Source: Chimonanthus salicifolius (taxonomy: Eukaryota > Streptophyta > Magnoliopsida > Laurales > Calycanthaceae). From it: a DNA stretch of 64,000 bases. Under the pieces are notes generated by a model, which saw only the letters and a list, made by a program, of their open reading frames with translations, was not told the DNA's origin and made no database searches. The translations under genes and the position numbers were made by a program. Positions within the stretch are counted from its first letter, which is position 1. The number at the start of each line of letters is the position of its first letter. Where the stretch lies: contig CM023536.1 in assembly GCA_013350335.1 (NCBI GenBank), positions 13,087,520 to 13,151,519 of the forward strand. Direction: 5' to 3'. Positions 36,991 to 46,824 of this stretch are shown here, one piece after another.

Positions 36991-38905
36991 TTAATGTAAA
37001 TTTCTAACAGCAGCTCTTGGATGATAATGAAGCATTTCTTCCCACATCATTTCCCTAATCATCTCCACCTCTAAATCCATATCAATGTCTTTGAGATTGA
37101 TTGGGCTCTTTGCTGATGGGTCTAACTTTGGATCATAAATTTCTGACATGTATGGGTGTTGGAGGGCTTCAACAACACTGATTCTCCTTGATGGGTCAAA
37201 AGTCAGCATCTTCTGCAACAAATCTAGGGCTTGTGGGTCAGCATTAGGATAAAGGTGGACGAATGGGGTACCATTGGAGTGGGGGAGAGTCTTAATGAAA
37301 TCGCGTGCCCTTGGTTTGTCAATGAATTCCAAGTCAGACTCGGGAACGGTTCCAAGAATATCGACAATTAGCTTCAGCTGGTTGAGGTAATCAGTACCAG
37401 GAAAGATAGGCTTGCGCCCTAGCAGCTCAGCAAAGATACAACCAACTGACCAAACGTCGATGGAGGACCCATAGTAGTTGCTGGAAAGGAGCAATTCAGG
37501 GGCACGGTACCAACGTGTAACAACATACTCAGTCATGAACCAGCCTCTGTCATCGCGAGCAAGTCCAAAGTTGCAGATCTTCAATTCACACTTGGCATTA
37601 ACAAGAATGTTTCCAGGCTTGAGGTCACGGTGTAGAATGTTTGCAGAGTGCACATACTTAAGGCCCCGAAGCAACTGTATATCAAAGGCAAAAGAAAGTT
37701 CAGTATTAGATTTTTCACAAAATATATCTCTACTCGATGTAATTAAAAAGGCTGTGTAATTCAATTGCAACTTCTGCACAAACTTGTAAGAAAGTAAACA
37801 ATGCAATTTCTGATGATAGTGAATTGCTGCTAGTACACCACTTGCAAGGCCAAACACAGACTACATAGCTTACTTCATAGTGGGAACCTAAGAGAAGTTC
37901 ATTATATATAAGATAATTGCTTTCAACTTGGAAAATATGGAATGAAAATATGTTAAACAAAAAACAATAATACGGACAAAAATATTACTGAATATGTAAC
38001 CTAATTGGTCCCAAACTTGTAAATGGATGGTAACACAAGGGCTTCCTTGACCCTTTTAATCTCTAGCAGTTTCACCTCCAAAAATAACTTCAGTCCCTCC
38101 CTCCAACATAGAAATACAAGATGACCAGATATTGAACCAACATAGAAATACAAGATGATCCTGATATTGAAAAAAGTGGTTAAAGAACCAATTATTATCT
38201 AATATTTACCCAACTTATCTCGGGTGCCATATAAAATAAATTAAAAAGAAGAACAATATAATCTCATAACTTGCAAGGCCAAACACGGACCACAGAAGAC
38301 CTAGGTTAAAAGATATGAATACCGACAATGGAAATATGGGTGTGAAAAAAGAAACCCTTCATACATTTCTTTTTTACAGTGATGAAAAAAGAAAACAAAA
38401 GCCCTCAGCATCCATTCTATGCTTATTATGAAATAATTAAAAAAATGTTCTGAGTACATCAAGTGATGGAAAACCATACCTGGACTAGGAGATATTGGAT
38501 TTGATCATTGGAAAATGCATGAGGGGATTTAATAACACGATTCAGATCTGTATCCATGAGCTCATACACCAGATAGACATCATTGAAACTTCTCCTATGA
38601 TCTGGCACCATGATGTCCTTCAAAGCAATAACATTTTCATGCCGTAGTTGTCTAAGAATCTTCACTTCCCGTAGAATTCTGAGCGCATCAATAGGATTAT
38701 CAAAGGCATTAGATATCTTCTTAACTGCAACCTTTTCTTTTGTTTCCTTGTTTAAAGCAGAGCAGACGATGCCATAGGCTCCACTGCCGATGGAATTGAT
38801 AGGCGCATATTTCTTGTCCACCTCAAACGTGGTTTTCCCCAAAGAATAGCAATGCTTCCCATGTTTTCCAGACCCACATGGAGGATGGTCCACCATAGTT
38901 GCCAT
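36991..38905 (-). CDS. group C MAP kinase-like protein, DFG changed to NFG
   Basis: Two coding exons, 38905-38480 and 37674-36991, join in phase 0 (CAG/GTATGG donor, TACAG/TTG acceptor) to give 369 residues, the usual length of plant group C kinases (Arabidopsis MPK1/2/7/14). The start chosen, MATMVDHPP, lies four bases after a CAG acceptor; a 5' untranslated exon ends at 39025. Visible: glycine loop IGSGAYG (39-45), Lys62 in VAVKK, Glu80, catalytic loop HRDLKPGN (157-164), activation motif TEY (190-192), [13 protein letters not shown] VTRWYRAPE, and the group C tail [15 protein letters not shown]. Such kinases act downstream of MKK3 in stress and hormone signalling. Odd: the magnesium-binding Asp of DFG is Asn177 (ICNFGLA), and the segment before TEY seems about two residues short. 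Activity is therefore doubtful; the frame is otherwise intact. Confidence 0.9.
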
Positions 38906-38956
38906 TTCTCTGCAGATCACCATAAACATTTACATTTTACATTAGGGTTTATGTTC

Positions 38957-38961
<5 letters not shown>

Positions 38962-39003
<42 letters not shown>
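38962..39003. repeat. (GA)n microsatellite
   Basis: About 42 bp of nearly pure GA repeat within the leader intron of the MAP kinase gene. Likely length-variable between individuals. Confidence 0.95.
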
Positions 39004-39004
<1 letters not shown>

Positions 39005-39024
39005 TCGGGGTTCTGGGTTTTTAC

Positions 39025-39200
39025 CTTGGAATTTCAAGAGCCGATGTAGAGAATCACAGCTGTGGAGGAAGATATCAGCGGAACCAACAAATGTAAGCAA
39101 CAGAGACCAATAGCGGAGAGACAAAGGGTCGCTGATGCAACGGCCAGGCTTTTCGCATACAGAGATCGCTTACCAAAACAAAACAGAGAACAGAGAGACT
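39025..39200 (-). other. 5' untranslated exon of the MAP kinase gene
   Basis: A donor CCAAG/GTAAAA at 39025/39024 and the acceptor at 38910 define a 115-bp intron in the leader, common in this kinase group. The upstream limit is a guess; pyrimidine-rich leader sequence runs to about 39200. A GA microsatellite (38962-39003) lies in the intron. No clear TATA box is seen. Confidence 0.5.
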
Positions 39201-39417
39201 GAGAGACAGAGGAAGAAGAAAGAAGTGAATGAAAAGGAATTGGGCGTTGCGTGCTTTTTACTAGTTATTCTCAAACGGTCGAAAGATCACATGATTACGT
39301 GGCGGGTCGTGATTGGAACGGAAAAATGCTTTAGCTGTCGTACCGTTGGAAATGCTCTCAAGTTTGATTTCAAATTTAAATTTTAAAATTAAAAATGTTT
39401 TATACCAGGGGTGGCAA

Positions 39418-40136
39418 TATAGACACCGCACGAATCTGTTAGGAGACACTGATTTCTGAAAATTGAGTGGAAATTACCATTCTGCCCTTCCGCGTGAAAT
39501 CGTGCGATCGGTGCTGCAACGCCATTTCGCGTCGATCGATCGATCTGAGGCGTATACGCTCGATCTGAGGCGTATACGATCGATCGATCGATTCGACAGT
39601 TCATTTTCGAATCGATCGATCGATCATAACACAGGTTTCAGTCGATCGCACGGTTCCATGGGATCGTGCGATTGATTTTAATTGAGAGGTCGACGGTTTG
39701 ACAGTCGACCGCTCCCACCAAGATCGATCGCACGATTGTATCTGATCGTGCGATCGACTGTGACCCATTCAAAGATCGATCGCACGATCACATACAATCG
39801 TGCGATCGATCTTCTGTTTGGGCAAGATCGATCGTACGATCACATACGATCGTGCGATCGATCTTGAGATGAGAGGTCGACTGTCTGACAGTCGACCTCT
39901 CAGTTAAGATCGATCGCACGATCACATACAATCGTGCTATCGATCTTCTGTTTAGGGCAAGATCGATCGATCGATCACTGTGATCGTGCGATCGATCTTA
40001 ACTGAGAGCTCGACTGTCAGACAGTCGACCTCTCATCTCAAGATCGATCGCACGATCATATATGATCGATCGATCGATTTTCTGGTTAGGGCAAGATCGA
40101 TCGATCGATCACTATGATCGTGCGATCGATCGATCA
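39418..40136 (+). repeat. left terminal inverted repeat of the MULE
   Basis: About 720 bp. The outer 330 bp match the right terminus closely (GTGTCTCC, CATTTCGCGTCGATCGATCG, GGTTCCATGGGATCGTGCGA blocks). Further in, units of the form GATCGATCGCACGATCACAT with ACAATCGTGCGATCGATC, and GAGAGGTCGACTGTC with GACAGTCGACCTCTC, recur. Each unit is itself palindromic. This side has roughly 220 bp more of these units than the right side, consistent with expansion of subterminal repeats. Confidence 0.9.
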
Positions 40137-40458
40137 GCTATATATATAACCGATCGATCCTTTCGCCCTTTCCTGCGATTCAACCCTCGAAACCGAAGAC
40201 CCTTTCTCTTCTTCTTCTCGAACGATCGATCGACCCTTTCCTCTTCACCAAATCGAGCACACGATTCTCCAAATCGTGCGATTTGCCCTCTCCGGAAACC
40301 CTTTCTTTCTCCGATTTCATCTTCGGATCTCCGATTTGCCCTCTCCGGAAACCCTCTTAATTCGTCTTCCTCGCCGGATTTCTAGAAACCTTCCCCCTTT
40401 TCTTGCCTTTCTCGGATTTTGTCTTCCTCGCCGGATTTCCTTCACACCACTCCTTCAC

Positions 40459-42249
40459 ATGGCATCCAAAGCCTCTACATCGAGAGGGAGAAAGATAAAG
40501 GTACCGGCTTCATCTAGAAGGAAAAGAGCGAGATTTACGGAGACACCACCTAGGGAGACAGAGGCCTTCGACCCGAACCACTTCAAGTCTTTGGAAGCCG
40601 CCACACTATACCGAGAGGATTTGTACTCTCGGCCGATGATTTATGGTAAAATCATGGACCTAAGCTTTTTTTCTGCATTTGAATTAAGAATCGATGAGTA
40701 TATTTACAGACTTGGATGGGGAGGTTTTTTGAGAATCAAAGAAGATTTTTACCCAAAATTGGTGAAGGAATTTTATGCAAATATGTCGGAGGACCGGGCG
40801 AGACACTCCATAAAATCCAAAGTTAGGGGGACAGAAATTGATATTTCAACTGAGACACTGGACAGAATGTTTGGGTTTCCCAGTGCCACTATTTCGAAAT
40901 ATGAACCAAATTCATGGCCCACCGATGTTGACGGATTCGTTCCCTCAGAGGCCATGACCCAATTGTGTGGGCGAAGTGATGGTGCAAGAGGAGATAAGAT
41001 CGGGCTTATGGAGCTAACCCTAGAGGCCCGAATTGTATATTACATTATTAGGAAAAATATTTTACCTAGAAAAGGGCTTAGTAATCAAGTGCCGTATTTT
41101 GATAGTTTCTTGATATGGTGCATCTTGAATGGGAAGCAAATTGATATATCCTTCATCATAATAAAACACATGGCTGCATCTCGTAAAATTAGAAAATGTA
41201 GCCTTCCATATGGTTTGTTTCTGTCTTACTTGTTTCGATTTTGCGGAGTCACCCTCCCTCCTGATGAGAAAATAGAAATGAAGAAAACCGATATATTCGA
41301 TACGTCTACTTTGGGCAAGATGGGATACAAACTCGACAATGCACGTTGGGTTCCCAAAGTAGAACATCGTCCTATTGAGGTTGAGGCACCTGAGGAGGGT
41401 GACATACCTGAAGTTGGGGGGACTGAGGCGCCTGAAGTTCAGGGAGCAGAGGCACCTGAAGTTGGGAGTGGTGAGGCACATGATACAGGAGTCAGTACTA
41501 TGCTGATTCTTGATAGCATAGAAAAATTGAATGAAAAAATTGATGTAAAATTTGCCGAGATTGAAGAAAGGCTTATGGGCAGGCTTGAAGGGATGGTTGA
41601 TGAAAAATTAGGTGAGATGGAAGGAAGATTGATTGGAAGGCTTGAGGGATTGGTTGACGATAAATTGGCTCAGATGGAAGGGAGGATGAATGCCACAATT
41701 GATAAGAAAAATAGTGAGTTGGTCGGAATGACGATGAGAAGGCTGAATAATTTGGAGACTCATACGGTAGACTTAATGAGAAACTCTGTTCTTTTATTGC
41801 AAAAAGGAGGAATAAATTCACAACTTGGACGCGATTCGGGAACCGGGATCATCAGATGTATGCTAAATGAGAAGAATATAAAGAAATCATGGGGGATAGC
41901 CTCTTCGTCCACTGACACGAGTCAGGCTCTCTCGACTGACATCCCACAGTCTCGTCCGACTGGCGCCACTCAGCCTCTTCCGTCTGGCCCCATTCATCCT
42001 CGTCCTACAGGCCCCACTCGTCAGGTGCGTTCGACTGTCCCCAAGCATAGTGCGACTGGACGTCGTCCATTGGCACCAACACCTCCTGATCCTGCAGCAG
42101 TACCTTCTTCATCGGCACCAGCACCTCCTGATCCTGCACCAGTACCTTCTTCATCGGCACCAGCACCTCCTCATACTGCATCTGCCCCAGCTTCTACATC
42201 TGCACCTGCTTCTACATCTGCTCCAGCTCCTGCTCATACACTCTTTTGA
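40459..42249 (+). CDS. putative plant transposon protein (PF20167-like) carried by the MULE
   Basis: An uninterrupted 596-residue frame starting MASKASTSRG; an upstream in-frame ATG at 40276 is less likely because the extension is translation of leader sequence. A basic patch RRKRAR (20-25) could be a nuclear signal. Residues about 60-270 match the family called putative plant transposon protein: FYPKLVKEFYANM, VRGTEIDIS, then LTLEARIVYYIIRKNILPR and SFLIWCILNGKQIDISFII. Then come APEVG-type acidic repeats (308-338), a coiled-coil with repeated units MGRLEGMVDEKLGEMEGRL-like (366-410), and a Pro/Ala/Ser-rich tail (490-596). The family is known from transposons but has no established function. 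Its position opposite the transposase recalls mudrB of MuDR, without sequence similarity that I can see. Confidence 0.8.
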   Translation: MASKASTSRGRKIKVPASSRRKRARFTETPPRETEAFDPNHFKSLEAATLYREDLYSRPMIYGKIMDLSFFSAFELRIDEYIYRLGWGGFLRIKEDFYPKLVKEFYANMSEDRARHSIKSKVRGTEIDISTETLDRMFGFPSATISKYEPNSWPTDVDGFVPSEAMTQLCGRSDGARGDKIGLMELTLEARIVYYIIRKNILPRKGLSNQVPYFDSFLIWCILNGKQIDISFIIIKHMAASRKIRKCSLPYGLFLSYLFRFCGVTLPPDEKIEMKKTDIFDTSTLGKMGYKLDNARWVPKVEHRPIEVEAPEEGDIPEVGGTEAPEVQGAEAPEVGSGEAHDTGVSTMLILDSIEKLNEKIDVKFAEIEERLMGRLEGMVDEKLGEMEGRLIGRLEGLVDDKLAQMEGRMNATIDKKNSELVGMTMRRLNNLETHTVDLMRNSVLLLQKGGINSQLGRDSGTGIIRCMLNEKNIKKSWGIASSSTDTSQALSTDIPQSRPTGATQPLPSGPIHPRPTGPTRQVRSTVPKHSATGRRPLAPTPPDPAAVPSSSAPAPPDPAPVPSSSAPAPPHTASAPASTSAPASTSAPAPAHTLF

Positions 42250-42439
42250 TATTCATATGTAACATCGTTTGTCAATATAGTGAATGTTTTCTTTTTATTA
42301 CATCGTTTGTGAATCTCGAATGAACATAGTGAATGATTTCTTTTTATGAACTATTTCATCTATTTGAATGAACATGGTGAATAGAATGGTTTGTTTGTAA
42401 ACAACTGAATGAACATGAGACCCTTTGAATGTCAGTAAA

Positions 42440-42970
42440 TATGGGAGCAGTGAATGGTCTGTCACTAAATATGGGACCCTTGAGTGGTCTGACACTAAAT
42501 ATGGGTTTTATAGTTTGTCGCTAAACATGAGACCTTTGAGCGGTTTGTCTCTAAATATGGGACCTTAGAGTGAATTGTCGCTAAACATGACACCTTTGAG
42601 TGGTCAGTCAACAAGTATGAAACCTTAGAAATCAGATTGCCTGATTAAATAAGAGTTTTAACCATTAGTGAGAAAATTTGTCAAGGAATGCTGGAGTAAA
42701 CGACCAATGCTTGTTTAATCCAGTATTCCTTGACAAAATTCCTCACTAATGGTTAAAACTCTTCTTTAATCAGGCCATCTGATTTCTAAGGTCCCATACT
42801 TGTTGACTGACCACTCAAAGGTGCCATGTTTAGCGACAATTCACTCTAAGGTCCCATATTTAGAGACATACCGCTCAAAGGTCCCATGTTTAGCGACAAA
42901 CCATAAAACCCATATTTAGTGAAAGGCCCACGCAAGGGTCCCGTATTTCGTAACAAACCACTCAGTGCTG
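42440..42970. repeat. large palindrome between the two MULE genes
   Basis: Arms of about 260 bp meet near 42706. For example GCCTGATTAAATAAGAGTTT (left) faces AACTCTTCTTTAATCAGGC (right), and TCGCTAAACATGA faces CATGTTTAGCGAC. Each arm also contains short repeats TAAATATGGGACC and TAAACATGAGACC. The transcripts of both genes must end in or run into this region, so each could fold into a long hairpin or form a double strand with the other. Confidence 0.9.
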
Positions 42971-43096
42971 GATTCATTTAAAAAATAATTGTTGCTTGAA
43001 TACATACTTCAGTACATCGGAATTAAAATTAATACAATTTTTTGGAAATGAAATACATTCTTGCAACTGAATACACGAAAAAATGATAGACATCCA

Positions 43097-45420
43097 TCAC
43101 TGATTCCACCAATGCTGTAATTCGTCAGGATCTCTAACATCACCAGAGGTATATGTCGAATCGTCATAGAAGCCATAAGAACCAGTCGGCTGTGGAAAAA
43201 GGAGTACGTGTTAGTATTGTTCACCTTATTCTATATGAATGAAAATGTAAATATGTATCTTATGTAAACGAAACTTACTTCGGAAAATTGAGACAAACTC
43301 GTTGCTTGCGATTCAAGGTAATAATCATTAAATGGTTGAGGTAAAGCATTTAAATCTACACTGCAGGATGACTGTGCAGCACTTCTATTCGGACATGTTC
43401 TCTTCGTATGACCAATATTTTTGCACAACCCACATCTTCTTCCAGTCAATTGATTCTCTACAATCTCAAACGCAGAAGGATCTCGTCTTGTAGATGTTTG
43501 ACCCTTTGAGGTGTTTGAACCTGGATGACGTCCTCTGTTGTACTGCATAATAGGTTGGCTGATATGCATCTCATCACTGGCAAGATCTTGGATATGATCT
43601 CGGAGCTCCTCTTGATCAAATGTAGACAACTTTCCATATTTTTTCTTAATGGTTTCCCAGTGTACATCTAATTCATCTCCGGGTCGATTCATTTCAATGT
43701 TCAAGTCGTCAAATGAAATCAAATCGATTCTCCATTGTGGATGGATCTGATCCAAATGTAACTTGTTCATAAATTGCATTCTGTGAGCACAAGGTAAACC
43801 CATAGAAGCTGTAAACTCATGTGTACAATTGGGTAAAAATGACATGTTTATGAGCATAACATATTGCTTGTAAACCTCAGATAATACAAATTGTGATACT
43901 CTGCCGTTCACTTCATCAAAGAAAGGAATCGATACAGTAAGAGCAAACCGGATTTTCTCATCCTCCGTTTGAATCTTGAACTCTTGAAACTGATTTTCAA
44001 TTACATGGGATATCTTCCTTCGGACAACATATAGATCGCTAGTGGAGTTAGCTATATATCGTTTTAACACTGAATGTGCACTTTCAACCCTTGAAGTTGC
44101 TGCATTTTGAAAGTGTAAACTCCAACCGATCCATGCCTTGACGAATTGCTTCTTATGTGGGATCCATGTGCGTCTTATATAATTCACTGCATCCGAATAA
44201 TGTCGAAAATCTTGTTTGAATGCCTCAAACGCTTCATTAAATGCAACTTCGGATGGAGACTCGACGCATTCATTCCATTGAGTAAAAAATGCATTCCATT
44301 CTTCCACTTTATTGAAAAGAGGCTTACAATGAGCAAGAATATTCTTGTTGATGTGCCAAATACAAAAGATATGTACAGCATTAGGGAACTCTGAATCAAT
44401 GGCATTTTTCAACGCCAAATCTCTATCTGTCAAAAAAACTTGTCGATCATGATTTACTCCTAATACCTTCTTGAACATCTGTAACGCCCACACGTAATCT
44501 TCAAATTTTTCATTCCTCATAAATGCAAAGCATGAGTAGAAAGTCTTGTTGAAACTTGTGATACCAACGATATTAAGCAATGGCATATGATATCTGTTGG
44601 TTTTGTAAGTGCAATCCATGAGAAATACATTATTATAGATCTTCATAAGTACAACTGACAGTGGATGTGCAAAGAGAAGATGAGATAAATGACCTTGACT
44701 GTCATAGTTGAGAAAATATTGGTAACCACCTACTTGAAGATCTTCTAACAAGGCTTCAATTGAAGTACGACCTCTAAGTTGCTCTTTTCGAACCGATGCC
44801 AAAAAATTGTACAAATCATTAGATGATACTCCAATATCTGGATTCTCGTTTCGAAGGGTCGTCATAATTTGCCGGGGTGGTACATTGCTGTTATACATTT
44901 CAATGATCATTCTCTTCTCCTCATCTGAAAAACACCTTGTACTCGGATGACCTACTAATACGCTCGTCAGATCATGATTGTGCTCCACATCTTTTATAGT
45001 CAACTTCCATGACCCATCAACAATTTGTTTCCCTCTCACTTGAAATGGACAATTAACAAGGCGAGAATATGCTTTCTTCTTCCTCTCGTCATCTTTCAAA
45101 TTAACTGTGCTACGATATGTACCCCCTCTATCGCAACCAAAAATAACTACATTGCTTCTATTGCATGACCTCTTAATGGTAGCTACAAATCCTTGCGCAG
45201 TGCAAACCTCCTTAACATGCTTCACTAAATCATCACGACTTGAAAAACACCTCTCAACAAACTCATTGTCAACAATATCATTCTCAACAATCTCATCATT
45301 TTCACAATCCATAGTACTAATTTCAAAGAAATTTTGAGAGTCTTGGGTTTGAGAAAGAGTTACCTTTGATTCCGGTTCGGAGATTGAGAGAGTAACTTCT
45401 GAGAGATACTTTCGAATCAA
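43097..45420 (-). CDS. MURA/FAR1-type MULE transposase
   Basis: Exon 1 (45420-43279, 714 codons) ends GAA/GTAAGT; a second exon (43189-43097) after a CCACAG acceptor adds PTGSYGFYDDSTY to HWWNQ and the stop, giving about 744 residues. Domains in order: FAR1-type DNA-binding region (about 55-155: CTAQGFVATIK, FGCDRGGTYR, VEHNHD), MULE transposase core with Asp269 (FLMDCTYKTN), Asp332 (FLTDRDLALKNAI), HIFCIWHINKN and Glu446 (SRVESAHSVLK), a SWIM-like zinc motif C-x-H...LPCAHR (532-546), and a CCHC knuckle (Cys663, Cys666, His671, Cys676). It would bind the element ends and excise and reinsert it in the nucleus. The frame is intact with all catalytic acids, so it may be active. The short intron is predicted from splice signals and frame. 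Confidence 0.9.
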
Positions 45421-45689
45421 TATATGCGATTTGAGAGAGTATCTTCAAATAGTGGAGTGGTTCGTTTTTTAAAGCGGGTTTGGGGTTTCAGGGAAAATAG
45501 TTTGGAAAGGAGTTTGAGAGAGAGGGGTTTGAGTGAGAGGGGTGTAGAAAAGGCTTTGAGGAAGAAAATTTTGAAATCGGGGAGGTTTTGAAGGAGAAGA
45601 TTTCGAAATCGGGGTTCTAAGGGACTAGGGTTTCGAAAGGGGCGAGATGAAAATGAAAAATGAGAGTGAAGAGGGGAGCAATTGAACTT

Positions 45690-46186
45690 ATACTTAGTTT
45701 CGCGTGATCGATCGATCGCACGATCACAGTGATCGATCGATCGATCTTGCCCTAAACAGAAGATCGATCGCACGATTGTATGTGATCGTGCGATCGATCT
45801 TGAGATGAGAGGTCGACTGTCTGACAGTCGAGCTCTCAGTTAAGATCGATCGCACGATCACATACAATCGTGCGATCGATCTTGGTGGGAGCGGTCGACT
45901 GTCAAACCGTCGACCTCTCAGTTAAAATCGATCGCACGATCCCATGGAACCGTGCGATCGATTGAAACCCGTGTTATGATCGATCGATCGATTCGAAAAT
46001 GAACTGTCGAATCGATCGATCGATCGTATACGCCTCAGATCGAGCGTATAAGCCTCAGATCGATCGATCGACGCGAAATGGCGTTGCAGCACCGATCGCA
46101 CGATTTCGCGCGGAAAGGGCAGAATGGTAATTTCCACTCAATTTTCGGAAATCGGTGTCTCCTAACAGATTCGTGCGGTGTCTATA
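45690..46186 (-). repeat. right terminal inverted repeat of the MULE
   Basis: About 500 bp, inverted relative to 39418-40136. It has the same GATCGATC-rich palindromic units and GTCGACTGTC blocks but fewer of them. The outermost 330 bp differ from the left end by only a few bases, for example CGTATAAGCCTC here against CGTATACGCCTC, suggesting a young insertion. Confidence 0.9.
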
Positions 46187-46369
46187 AGTATTAGAAGGTT
46201 TACGTGCAATTTATCAATATTTGTAAATGATGAAAATTTGATAATAAATAAGACTGCAACTTGCATACATCATAAAAAGGATATGATATAAAAAATATTA
46301 AGTTTAAATATTTCATTTATTATTTTAAATTGAATTTTTTATTTGAGAATATGAAGATAATGATTACAA

Positions 46370-46742
46370 GCATTGTCACAAACATGGGTCGAAATATCAG
46401 CCGATACGTATTGTATCGGTCGTACAGTAATCATATCGGCCAATATTATATCGGTCTGATATCGGCTGATATGATTAATATCGGTATTTTTTTCTTAAAA
46501 AAAACAAAACGGTGATGGGCCCGGGTCCAGATATCGGCCAATATTCAAAATATCGTCCGATATCAACCAATATTTACATTTTCAATTTTTTTTAAAAAAA
46601 TATTTTTTTTTCAATTTTTTATATTTTTTAATTCAGAAAAAATAAAATAATAAAATAATACCTATATTTACAAAAAAATAAAAAGAGGAGAGAGAATCAT
46701 ATCGGCCGATATATCGGCTTGGGCATTTTTTAAACCCCTGGT
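46370..46742 (-). repeat. second copy of the ATATCGGCCGATAT repeat
   Basis: Dense in ATCGGCCGATAT, ATATCGGCTGATATG and related self-complementary blocks; it ends ATATCGGCCGATATATCGGC then ATTTTTTAAACCCCTGG, matching the start of the copy at 15905 in reverse. Between the blocks is GGTGATGGGCCCGGGTCC. There is no coding potential. Probably a non-autonomous DNA transposon. Confidence 0.6.
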
Positions 46743-46824
46743 CATAAATATCGTTTCCGGAATATTAATGGCGATTGATAATATCAGAATATTTTCAATT
46801 TCTCTGATTTTTACTGAAAAATTA

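Larger units (their letters stand above)
39418..46186. mobile_element. complete Mutator-like element with foldback-type termini
   Basis: The ends are inverted repeats: TATAGACACCGCACGAATC at 39418 and GATTCGTGCGGTGTCTATA ending at 46186. Between them (6.77 kb) lie two convergent genes, an accessory ORF (plus, 40459-42249) and an MURA-type transposase (minus, 45420-43097), with a large palindrome between their 3' ends. TATA-like sequences lie just inside each terminus (TATATATAA at 40139, AGTATAAG read on the minus strand near 45695), so each gene seems to start at its own terminus, as in maize MuDR. No 8-11 bp target duplication is visible. It sits about 220 bp upstream of the MAP kinase leader. 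Confidence 0.88.

Noticed and set aside
40062..40385. 107-codon frame at the edge of the left MULE terminus and its mirror at 45417-45773
   Set aside because: Both are translations of the GATCGATC repeats (RSIDRS-type text) and the leaders of the two genes.
43231..43278. C-terminal extension of the transposase reading VSFVYIRYIFTFSFI
   Set aside because: It is read-through of a GTAAGT donor; splicing to the exon at 43189-43097 gives a better, acidic and aromatic tail ending HWWNQ.
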